A stretch of DNA of 64,000 bases from contig CAZSWS010000002.1 in NCBI GenBank assembly GCA_964610765.1, forward strand, positions 22,354 through 86,353, written 5' to 3'. The position numbers and the translations under genes are program-made. The stretch comes from CAZSWS01 sp964610765 (GTDB lineage: Bacteria > Bacteroidota > Bacteroidia > Bacteroidales > Tannerellaceae). Positions 17,815 through 26,024 of this stretch are shown here, in pieces. Position 1 is the first letter of the stretch, and the number at the start of each line of letters is the position of its first letter. The notes below the pieces were generated by a model. It saw nothing but the letters and a program-made list of their open reading frames with translations, searched no databases and was not told where the DNA came from.

Positions 17815-19653
17815 ATGATAAACATGACACGTTTAATATTCAAACAAATAAGTGTTGCTATCCTACTGATATTTACCCTTAACGCATGTCAGGATTTAAA
17901 ATTTGGTAACGACTTTCTCGAAAAAGCTCCATCAAATGATGTAGATATAGACGTTATTTATTCGAGCGCACAATATGCTCGTACAGCACTATGGAGCGCA
18001 TATGCCACCTTGCACTACGGTCTGAATTTGGGGAACCAAGGCAATCAGCTCATGGGGTCTGACCCACTAGACTGCTTGACAGACTTGGTCTACTCTAATG
18101 TATGGACCGACGGAGTTTCCGGTGCTGCAATCCACTACAATGGTACTTACACTGCTGATTATGAAAACAACGGATATTCATCCAAATACAGCTACTACCA
18201 AAGACCTTGTTGGTTAGGTATTCGCAGAGCTTGGTTATTTATAGAAAATGTAGACCGCGTACCTGATATGTCAGAAGATGAAAAAAAGAGGCTAAAAGGA
18301 GAAGCTAAAGTAATCGTTGCAATGCACCACAGCGACCTCCTTCGCCACTACGGAGGGATACCTATCATAGACCATGCATACACAGCTAATGAAGATATGA
18401 CGAAAGAGCGTGGAACTATACAAGAAACAATCGATTTTATAGTAAAGCTTCTGGATGAAGCAATGGCTGATTTACCCTGGGCTATGCCAGCAAGTGAAAA
18501 CAAAGAATGGGAAGGACGTCTTACTAAAGCTTCTGCAATGGCTTTGAAAGCCCGTATGTTATTGTTTGTAGCCAGTCCTTTATTTAATGACAGCAAACCC
18601 TACATGGAAGGAGATGCTGCCAATAAGCATAATGTTTGGCTTGGCGGATATAAAGAGGAACTATGGGAAAGAGCATTAACAGCTCACAAAGAATTCTTTG
18701 ACGAATTAGCTAAAAACGGACAATATGGTTTAGTCACGAAGTCTGACCCTCGACAAGCATTCCGCTCAGGCTATTTGGACCGTGGAACCGGAGAAACACT
18801 CATAGCAACTCACTATGGCTATACAGTGCCTGACTTTTGGACTTGGGAGTGGAGCTTTTATGAAACAGCCGGAGAGATGGGTACTGCCTGTGGAACTCAG
18901 GAGTTGGTCGATATGTTTCCAATGATTGATGGACTTCCTATCACAGAAAGCCCACTCTATGACCCTAAAAAACCTTACAGTCAACGCGACCCTCGTCTTT
19001 ATGAAACGGTGGTAGTAAATGGCGATAAATACTATGGAGGCACAGCCGATATTTATGTAGGAGGACGCCATTATCAGGAGTTTGAAGGTTCGTACGGAGC
19101 GTTTATGTCCGGTTATCGTCCTCGCAAATTTGTCCTTGATGGAGGGGGTGGACCTGTATATGAATGGCCGGCTGAAGTATCAGGTAAAGTGGTTCAATGG
19201 CCTTATTTACGTTTACCCGAATTATACTTAGGTTATGCAGAAGCTCTTTGCCAAACAAATGGGAATATGAATTTGGCTTATGAGTGTGTCAACAAGCTGC
19301 GTGACCGTGTAGGTGTTGGTCACTTAAAGAAAGGATTAAATAAAACTGAATTTCTAGACGCATTACTTACAGAACGCGCTTGCGAATTTGCGTATGAAGA
19401 AGTCCGCTGGTTTGACATGATACGCTACAAACGAGTAGATATTTTTCAGAAAACACCTCACCGAGTAGTTATCACTAAAAACCACGAGACAGGAGAATTC
19501 AACTATGAGTATAAGCTGTTTAAACCAGCTGAAAACGGAGAGCTTAGACAATGGGCTAACCCGGGCAATTTCTCACCCAAATGGTACTTAAGTGCATTCC
19601 CCAGTAATGAGATAAACAAAGCCTATGGGCTCATACAAAATCCTGGATGGTAA
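17815..19653 (+). CDS. SusD/RagB family nutrient-binding lipoprotein (first of tandem pair)
   Basis: About 612 residues. ATG codons at 17815 and 17824 both suit the lipoprotein signal (lipobox LNAC); a TTG at 17803 in the same frame is a less likely start. Start 17815 is 13 bases after the SusC stop. SusD signatures include RRAWLFIENVDRVPDM, ALKARMLLFVASPLF, VNKLRDRVGVGHL and ERACEFAYEEVRWFDMIRYKR near the end, and the final NPGW typical of the family. It is the surface lid and ligand-binding partner of the SusC at 14673-17801. A GGGGP loop around residues 439-445 is unusual but not disruptive. Confidence 0.95.
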   Translation: MINMTRLIFKQISVAILLIFTLNACQDLKFGNDFLEKAPSNDVDIDVIYSSAQYARTALWSAYATLHYGLNLGNQGNQLMGSDPLDCLTDLVYSNVWTDGVSGAAIHYNGTYTADYENNGYSSKYSYYQRPCWLGIRRAWLFIENVDRVPDMSEDEKKRLKGEAKVIVAMHHSDLLRHYGGIPIIDHAYTANEDMTKERGTIQETIDFIVKLLDEAMADLPWAMPASENKEWEGRLTKASAMALKARMLLFVASPLFNDSKPYMEGDAANKHNVWLGGYKEELWERALTAHKEFFDELAKNGQYGLVTKSDPRQAFRSGYLDRGTGETLIATHYGYTVPDFWTWEWSFYETAGEMGTACGTQELVDMFPMIDGLPITESPLYDPKKPYSQRDPRLYETVVVNGDKYYGGTADIYVGGRHYQEFEGSYGAFMSGYRPRKFVLDGGGGPVYEWPAEVSGKVVQWPYLRLPELYLGYAEALCQTNGNMNLAYECVNKLRDRVGVGHLKKGLNKTEFLDALLTERACEFAYEEVRWFDMIRYKRVDIFQKTPHRVVITKNHETGEFNYEYKLFKPAENGELRQWANPGNFSPKWYLSAFPSNEINKAYGLIQNPGW

Positions 19654-19689
19654 TAGTTTTAATTACCCAATACAAAATTCGAAAACAAC

Positions 19690-22455
19690 ATGACAAATAA
19701 AATAATTATAATACTGTTATCCCTCCTATGCGCAGCATCACATATATACGCGCAGAGTGATAAGAATGACAACACAACAATAAACATTATTGATGAGTCA
19801 ACCGGTGCTGTTTCTTCCGTTAATAGTGAAGAACTGATGAAACGTCCTAATATTAATCCGGCAAATGCCTTATTTGGAAAATTAAACGGGCTTTTCATTA
19901 GACAAAATGGTGGTTATGCAGATGGAGAAGCTTATCCAACCATGAATATTCGAGGAATAGGTTCATTAAATAACAACTCAATATTGGTATTGGTAGATGG
20001 ACTGGAACGTGATATAAACTCATTGGCAATAGAGGAAATTGAAGAAGTTTCAATCTTAAAAGATGCTGCTTCACTCGCTCCATACGGAATGAGAGGTGCT
20101 AATGGAGTGTTACTAGTAAAGACTAAACGAGGAAAAGAAAGTAAAACTAGCATACAGGTTTCCTACAAACACAGTATCACTACTCCCACCCGTCTTCCGA
20201 AAATGGTTGATGCTGCCACATACGCTGAAGCAATTAATGAAGGACTATCCAATGAAGGACTCAGACCACGCTATACACAGCAAGAAATCAATGCATACAG
20301 AAGTGGTGAATACCCTAGCTTGTATCCCAATGTTGACTGGGTAAACGAAAGCTTACGTAGCCACGGACAACGAGATCAAGTCAATCTGACAGCTAGCGGG
20401 GGTTCTCGACTGATACGTTACTATTCGATGATTAACTACATATCTGACAGGGGATTGCTAAAAAACACCAAACAAGATTCTTATTCAACTCAGTTGGCTA
20501 ATTCAATCTTAAACATCCGCACCAATCTGGATATAGACCTAACACCCACCACCATGGTTAAGATTAATCTGCTGGGTAAACTGAAAGAAAGATATCAGCC
20601 GGGAGCCATATCAGACGGAGATTTGATGTGGACACTATATACACTTCCCTCCAATGCATTTCCTGTGAAATCACATAATGACATTTGGGGAGGATCCAAC
20701 ATGTATGCTAAAAACCCGGTAGCCGAAACCAGTTCAACCGGATATAGTGTATCACATGCACGTACGCTGCTAGCCGACTTAACTCTTACACAAGAATTAG
20801 ATGCTGTTTTACCCGGTCTGAGTGCTGAACTACGTATAGGATTTGATGCTTATTCTGAAACCTGGGATACCCGTTCAAAGCAATATTTATACGAATCAAA
20901 TACCGCCCACTTGAACAATCAGGGTGTTCCTACAGACACAATCAACACACAGTATGGAAAGAATGACAAACAGCTAGGTTATTCAAGCTGGCTGAACGAT
21001 CAGGCTCGCCACTCTAACATCCAATTTGCATTGCATTATCAGAAAACTTTCGCAGAAAGTGATTTACGTGCATCTATCCGCTACAAACAAGATAAAAGTG
21101 TTTATTTAGGACAATACAACTCATATATGCATCAAGACATTGTCACAAATGCACATTACAATTTACTAAACAAATATTACTTTGATGTAAGCATGTCTGT
21201 TGCGGGCAGTAGTCGCCTCATTAAAAACAATCGATGGGGAGTTTTTCCGGCTATATCAGCAGCTTGGATGGTTAGCAGAGAGAATTTTCTGGAAGATGCA
21301 TCTTGGCTGGACATGCTTAAAGCACGCCTCTCTTATGGCTTGATTGGGAATGACAATGTTTGGAAAAACATGGACATATATCCCTTCGGCGGTGGAGGAG
21401 GATTCATTTTCGGGAACGACTTTATTAGCAATGGAGGCATTGCAGAAGGACAACTTCCTAGTTTTAAAGGCACATTTGAAAAGAGTAGTAAAACAAACTT
21501 TGGGGTAGATTTACGCATGCTGGATTTAATTGATTTCACGTTGGATGCTTATTATGACCATAGATATGATATTATGGTTCCTAACGGAAGTATCACTTCC
21601 GGATTCTTAGGAGCTACAGCTTCCAACGTTCCTAAAGGAGTTGTAAACAACTATGGGGTGGAAGTAGGAGTCAATGTAGGAAAACAAATAAACGATTTTT
21701 CTTTTGACGTAAATGCTCAACTGGCATTCTCTAGAAATGAAATCAAAGAAATGAACGAAGCCTTCAAACCGTATAGTTATCTGAAACAAACAGGTGGACG
21801 TGTTGGTCAATACTTTGGACTAGAAACCATTGGCTTTTTCAAAGATCAAGCTGACATAGACAGTCACCCAACACAAACATTTTCGACCGTATATCCCGGT
21901 GATTTAAAGTATAAAGACCAAAATGGAGATAATAGAATTGACGAAAATGACGTTATACCTATGGGGTATAACAGCAACTGTCCCGAGTTATTCTATGCGT
22001 TAGGTTTTGATTTTCAATATAAAAACTTAGGGATTAATGCTCATTTTCAAGGAGCTAGCAACTACACTGTACAGCGCGGAGTACAAAGTCTGTATCATCC
22101 ACTAATGGGTAACAACACCATATCAAAACATTATATGGAAAACCGCTGGATACCCGGCGAGGATAATACAAATGCTATCTATCCACGTTTAACTACAACA
22201 GAAAGCAGCAATAACTACCGGAATAACTCTACATTCATGAAGGATGTTTCATTCCTTAAATTACGTTCAGCCGAAGCTTATTATAAGCTACCCAAGAACT
22301 ACATAAAACGATTTAATTTACAAGAGTTCAGAGTTTTTGTAAAAGGGACGGATCTGTTCTCTTTAGACAATGTGAAAGAAACCGACCCAGAGGTTATGTG
22401 GACAAGCTACCCGGCTCAGCGTAGTGTTTATTTTGGATTTAATCTAACATTCTAA
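19690..22455 (+). CDS. Short SusC/RagA family transporter (second of tandem pair), no N-terminal regulatory-like domain
   Basis: 921 residues, about 120 shorter than the SusC upstream. After a signal peptide ending IYAQ, the protein goes almost directly into the plug domain (NPANALFGKLNGLFIRQNGG, then ILVLVDGLERDINSLAIEEIEEVSILKDAA and GANGVLLVKTKRG). It lacks the carboxypeptidase-D-regulatory-like domain and a recognisable VxxYGT-type TonB box. The barrel is complete and ends in YFGFNLTF. The role should still be outer-membrane uptake with the following SusD, but how it couples to TonB is unclear. It starts 36 bases after the first SusD, so all four genes are likely co-transcribed. Confidence 0.93.
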   Translation: MTNKIIIILLSLLCAASHIYAQSDKNDNTTINIIDESTGAVSSVNSEELMKRPNINPANALFGKLNGLFIRQNGGYADGEAYPTMNIRGIGSLNNNSILVLVDGLERDINSLAIEEIEEVSILKDAASLAPYGMRGANGVLLVKTKRGKESKTSIQVSYKHSITTPTRLPKMVDAATYAEAINEGLSNEGLRPRYTQQEINAYRSGEYPSLYPNVDWVNESLRSHGQRDQVNLTASGGSRLIRYYSMINYISDRGLLKNTKQDSYSTQLANSILNIRTNLDIDLTPTTMVKINLLGKLKERYQPGAISDGDLMWTLYTLPSNAFPVKSHNDIWGGSNMYAKNPVAETSSTGYSVSHARTLLADLTLTQELDAVLPGLSAELRIGFDAYSETWDTRSKQYLYESNTAHLNNQGVPTDTINTQYGKNDKQLGYSSWLNDQARHSNIQFALHYQKTFAESDLRASIRYKQDKSVYLGQYNSYMHQDIVTNAHYNLLNKYYFDVSMSVAGSSRLIKNNRWGVFPAISAAWMVSRENFLEDASWLDMLKARLSYGLIGNDNVWKNMDIYPFGGGGGFIFGNDFISNGGIAEGQLPSFKGTFEKSSKTNFGVDLRMLDLIDFTLDAYYDHRYDIMVPNGSITSGFLGATASNVPKGVVNNYGVEVGVNVGKQINDFSFDVNAQLAFSRNEIKEMNEAFKPYSYLKQTGGRVGQYFGLETIGFFKDQADIDSHPTQTFSTVYPGDLKYKDQNGDNRIDENDVIPMGYNSNCPELFYALGFDFQYKNLGINAHFQGASNYTVQRGVQSLYHPLMGNNTISKHYMENRWIPGEDNTNAIYPRLTTTESSNNYRNNSTFMKDVSFLKLRSAEAYYKLPKNYIKRFNLQEFRVFVKGTDLFSLDNVKETDPEVMWTSYPAQRSVYFGFNLTF

Positions 22456-22472
22456 ACTTAAAATCTAAAAAA

Positions 22473-24161
22473 ATGAGAACTAAATTAATTATAATATCCC
22501 TTATTTTATTCAGCATACAGTCTTGTGATTTTTTAAACTATGACGAGTCTGACCATCTGGAGAAAGAAGCCGTATTTAAAAGTTTTGAGAAAACCAGAAG
22601 CTTCTTAACCAATATATATTCCTATGTACCCGGTGCTTTTGGTACAATCGGTGATGCGATGCGCTCAGCAGCATGTGATGAAGCTGTTTTTGTTGACAAA
22701 CTCTCGCCCATACATAGCTTCAACAATGGCTCATGGAGTGCCATAAACACACTTGATGACAGATGGAACTACTTCAGAGGCATTCGCGCAGTCAATATGT
22801 TTTTAGAAGAAACAAAAAACTTAGAGTTCGACGACCTTAAAAACAACGTTGACTATGAAGACATCATGGCACAATTCAAGTATTATCCTTACGAAGCTCG
22901 TTTTTTACGTGCTTATTTCTATTTAGAATTAGCTAAACGATATGGGGATATTCCTTTGATTACAACACTACTGACCGAAGAAGAAGCTAACAGACAAAAA
23001 CGTGAGCCATTCGAGAAGATTATTCAATTCATTGTTGACGAATGTAATGCAATTGCCCCCCATCTTCCTGTTAGTTATAAAGATTTAATTAAAAGTGAAA
23101 CCGGTCGCGCAACAAAAGGGGCTGCCATGGCTTTAAAGTCAAGAGCATTGCTTTATGCAGCAAGCCCGCTGTTCAATCCGGACAATGATGTCGAAAAATG
23201 GAAAAAAGCAGCTAGAGCAGCCGCTGACATTATTGATAGTGCTTGGGATTTTGGCTATATGCCCCTACCTGACCTGTGGAACTTGTGGAACAACAATTAT
23301 GAAAGCAACAACGAGTTGATTTTTGGTGTGATGCAAAGAGAGGACAACTGGTTTGAACGTGTAAACTTCCCCGTTGGTATCGAAGGAGGCGGAAACACAG
23401 GACACTGTCCAACCGAAAACATCATCGAAGCATATGAAATGCAAGCTACAGGATTACCCATATCCAAAGAGGCAGGCTACGAACATGCCGACCCTAGCTA
23501 TGACTCCAAAAATCCTTATGAAGGAAGAGACCCTCGCATGTATGAACTGGTTGCACAAAATGAAGCCTGGTGGGTTTATGGCGAACAAGTAGAATGCTGG
23601 TACGGAGGGCGAAGCGGTAAACCACAAAAAAATGCTACCGTTACAGGTTATTACCTAAGAAAATACGTAGATGGTAGTACTAGCCTAAAAGATGACTTCA
23701 TTACCAGCAAAAGGCATGTATGGAACGTGATGCGATACAGCGAAGTTCTATTAAACTTTGCCGAAGCAATGGTCGAAGCTTATGGAGATCCTTACTTTAA
23801 AACAGACTATCCAATGTCAGCCAAAGAGGCTATAGACATCATACGTGAACGTGTCAATGTCTATATGCCTAAATATCCTGATAATTTATCTACAGAGGAG
23901 TTCAAGGCTAAATTAAGAAATGAACGCAGAGTAGAACTATCTTTCGAAGATCATCGTTTTTGGGATATTCGTCGCTGGAAAATTGCCGACAAAACGACCG
24001 AAATATACGGAGTAGACATCACTAAAAATGAAGATGGTTCATTCACCTACGAGAAGATTTTAGTTGAAAAACGCATATTCAAAGATCATATGTATCTGTA
24101 TCCAATACCGCAATCAGAGATTTACATTAACCCGGAACTAACTCAAAATAAAGGATGGTAA
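22473..24161 (+). CDS. SusD/RagB family nutrient-binding lipoprotein (second of tandem pair)
   Basis: 562 residues with a lipoprotein signal (lipobox IQSC, Cys18) and the mature start DFLNYDESDHLEKE. SusD signatures: RGIRAVNMFLEE, YEARFLRAYFYLELAKRYGDIPLIT, GAAMALKSRALLYAASPLFNPDND, and RNERRVELSFEDHRFWDIRRWKIAD. It follows the short SusC by 17 bases. Its substrate range may differ from that of the first SusD, since the two are only family-level similar. A hairpin right after the stop separates it from the beta-helix lipoprotein gene. Confidence 0.95.
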   Translation: MRTKLIIISLILFSIQSCDFLNYDESDHLEKEAVFKSFEKTRSFLTNIYSYVPGAFGTIGDAMRSAACDEAVFVDKLSPIHSFNNGSWSAINTLDDRWNYFRGIRAVNMFLEETKNLEFDDLKNNVDYEDIMAQFKYYPYEARFLRAYFYLELAKRYGDIPLITTLLTEEEANRQKREPFEKIIQFIVDECNAIAPHLPVSYKDLIKSETGRATKGAAMALKSRALLYAASPLFNPDNDVEKWKKAARAAADIIDSAWDFGYMPLPDLWNLWNNNYESNNELIFGVMQREDNWFERVNFPVGIEGGGNTGHCPTENIIEAYEMQATGLPISKEAGYEHADPSYDSKNPYEGRDPRMYELVAQNEAWWVYGEQVECWYGGRSGKPQKNATVTGYYLRKYVDGSTSLKDDFITSKRHVWNVMRYSEVLLNFAEAMVEAYGDPYFKTDYPMSAKEAIDIIRERVNVYMPKYPDNLSTEEFKAKLRNERRVELSFEDHRFWDIRRWKIADKTTEIYGVDITKNEDGSFTYEKILVEKRIFKDHMYLYPIPQSEIYINPELTQNKGW

Positions 24162-24165
24162 AAAT

Positions 24166-24204
24166 ACCTGAGGGGCTGCTTTTTAACTTTGCAGCCCTTC
24201 AGGT
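24166..24204 (+). terminator. Strong hairpin between SusD and the beta-helix gene
   Basis: 14-bp stem with one mismatch (24166-24179 paired with 24191-24204, 11-base loop). No long T-tract follows, so it may be a partial terminator or an mRNA-stability element that lowers expression of the next gene relative to susCD. Confidence 0.6.
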
Positions 24205-24234
24205 CATTTCACGTATAAGCCATATAAAGAACGA

Positions 24235-25860
24235 ATGAAAAAAGTAAGCATCATATTTTCAGATAACAATCAATCAAAATCTAATCCACACGATGGAGTA
24301 ATAGTTGCAAACCTCCCTATTCAAAAATGGGAAAAGTATGTAAGCCTTTTTGCAACGATCTTTTTGTTAGCTTTAGCTCTAGGGTCTTGTTCTTCTTCAG
24401 GTGGGCGGCTATCATCATCTTCTCAAGCCTATTATATTGATGCAACTCTGGGAGATGACAATAACAAAGGTAACTCGCCGAAAGAAGCTTGGAAAAGTCT
24501 TTCTAAAATTCAATCGGTTAAACTTAAAGCCGGTGATGAAATTCTCTTAAAAAAAGGAGAAACATTCCACGGAGAGTTATTTATTGAAGGGGTTGGCACC
24601 AAAGAAGCTCCCATCCTAATTGATGCATACGGTGATAAAGGAAATAACCCATGCATCGTAGGTCATGACACTTCTTCTTATGCTGTCTGCATCTATAATT
24701 CTGAATTTATATCTGTTCAAAACCTAGAAATAGTAAACACCGGGAAAGAGCGTTTAGCGGGTCGAAACGGCATAAAAGTGCATATCAATAATTTTGGTAT
24801 TGCAAACGACATCACTCTTAAAAGGCTTTACATCCACGATGTAAACGGGAGTTTAGTAAAAAGAGAGGGTGCCGGAGCGGGTATTTATATTCTTAATGAA
24901 GGCAAAACACCTACCACTTTCAACGGACTAACCATTGAAGAATGCACTATACGCCGATGCGAACGCAATGCGATGATTTGGTGGGGATACTCTACACGCG
25001 ACTTTTGGTATCTGAATAAGAATGTGGTTGTAAGAAACAATCTGATAGAAGAAGTTCCCGGAGATGGAATCGTTCCTATTGGTTGTGACGGAGCACTCAT
25101 TGAATATAATGTAATGAGAAACTGCACAGACCTACTACCCGAAGGAGAATATGCTGCCGGTATCTGGCCATGGAGTTGCGACAACACGGTGATACAGTTT
25201 AATGAAGTGTCTGACCATAAAGCACCCGGCGATGCGCAAGGATACGATTCAGACAACAACTGTAATAATACAACGATACAGTACAACTACAGCCACAACA
25301 ACGAAGGAGGATTTTTACTTATCTGTAATACAGGCTTAACAACTATGCCCGAAAACATCGGAACAAACAATTCAATTATCCGCGGCAACGTTAGTATCAA
25401 CGATGGGAATCGAGCAAGAAAAATAAATAATGAATATTTCTCTCCCTCTATTCACATTGCCGGACCGGCTAAAAACTCATTGATATGCAACAACATCATT
25501 CATGTAAATAAAAAGAAATATCCTGAAGTTCAACGATTACTTCTTAGTATAACCCCCTCATATGGCGATGCAGATAGCACTTTCATCCGAGACAACCTAT
25601 TTTATGTAAGCGAAGAAAGCAATTTCAGTCTGGGTGAATCAACCAATAATCTATTTGAAAACAACTGTTATTTAGGAAAATTTAAAAACATGCCCAACGA
25701 TAAAGGAGCTATGTATTCAAATGAAACTTACGAAAATATGATTAAAAAAGACCCCTCCGGCTTTGAATCACTAAAGCCTTTCTTACGTACTGTCCATACC
25801 TACGTGGGACAAATCACAACGGTAGATAAAGAAGCGGTCGATTCATTTTTCAACAAGTAA
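24235..25860 (+). CDS. Right-handed parallel beta-helix lipoprotein, possible polysaccharide lyase or hydrolase
   Basis: 541 residues. After a 37-residue hydrophilic lead the segment LFATIFLLALALGSC provides a transmembrane-like stretch and a lipobox at Cys52. The mature part begins YYIDATLGDDNNKGNSPKEAWKSL, a common start in secreted beta-helix carbohydrate enzymes, and continues with Asn- and Ile-rich coils (NLEIVNT, NNLIEEVPGDGI, YNYSHNNEGGFLLI). This fold occurs in PL1/PL6/PL9-type lyases and GH28-like hydrolases; no catalytic set is clear enough to choose. No in-frame ATG lies closer to the signal, so the long N-terminus may be real. It sits in the PUL, between the SusD and the HTCS. Confidence 0.75.
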   Translation: MKKVSIIFSDNNQSKSNPHDGVIVANLPIQKWEKYVSLFATIFLLALALGSCSSSGGRLSSSSQAYYIDATLGDDNNKGNSPKEAWKSLSKIQSVKLKAGDEILLKKGETFHGELFIEGVGTKEAPILIDAYGDKGNNPCIVGHDTSSYAVCIYNSEFISVQNLEIVNTGKERLAGRNGIKVHINNFGIANDITLKRLYIHDVNGSLVKREGAGAGIYILNEGKTPTTFNGLTIEECTIRRCERNAMIWWGYSTRDFWYLNKNVVVRNNLIEEVPGDGIVPIGCDGALIEYNVMRNCTDLLPEGEYAAGIWPWSCDNTVIQFNEVSDHKAPGDAQGYDSDNNCNNTTIQYNYSHNNEGGFLLICNTGLTTMPENIGTNNSIIRGNVSINDGNRARKINNEYFSPSIHIAGPAKNSLICNNIIHVNKKKYPEVQRLLLSITPSYGDADSTFIRDNLFYVSEESNFSLGESTNNLFENNCYLGKFKNMPNDKGAMYSNETYENMIKKDPSGFESLKPFLRTVHTYVGQITTVDKEAVDSFFNK

Positions 25861-25880
25861 TAATTGACATATCTATCATT

Positions 25881-25915
25881 AACCTGGAATACATAAAAAA
25901 CATGCATTCCAGGTT
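25881..25915 (+). terminator. Terminator after the beta-helix gene, touching the HTCS promoter
   Basis: Perfect 10-bp outer stem (25881-25890 and 25906-25915), continued by CAT/ATG after one mismatch; loop AAAAAAC. It is followed by AGTTTTCTT. It lies 20 bases after the stop codon and its right arm overlaps the place of the -33 box of the next promoter. Confidence 0.75.
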
Positions 25916-25923
25916 AGTTTTCT

Positions 25924-25931
25924 TATATTTG
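25924..25931 (+). promoter_or_regulatory. Bacteroides -7 element before the HTCS gene
   Basis: TATATTTG is an exact TAnnTTTG match. It lies 94 bases before the preferred ATG at 26025, giving the regulator its own promoter downstream of the operon terminator. Confidence 0.6.
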
Positions 25932-26024
25932 CAATCCAATAAAAACAAACTTATAACGTAAAAAAAAACATTCATTGATTTGCAAATCCGTAGTTGGAAA
26001 TCGAAAAACACACGTATCTCATTA

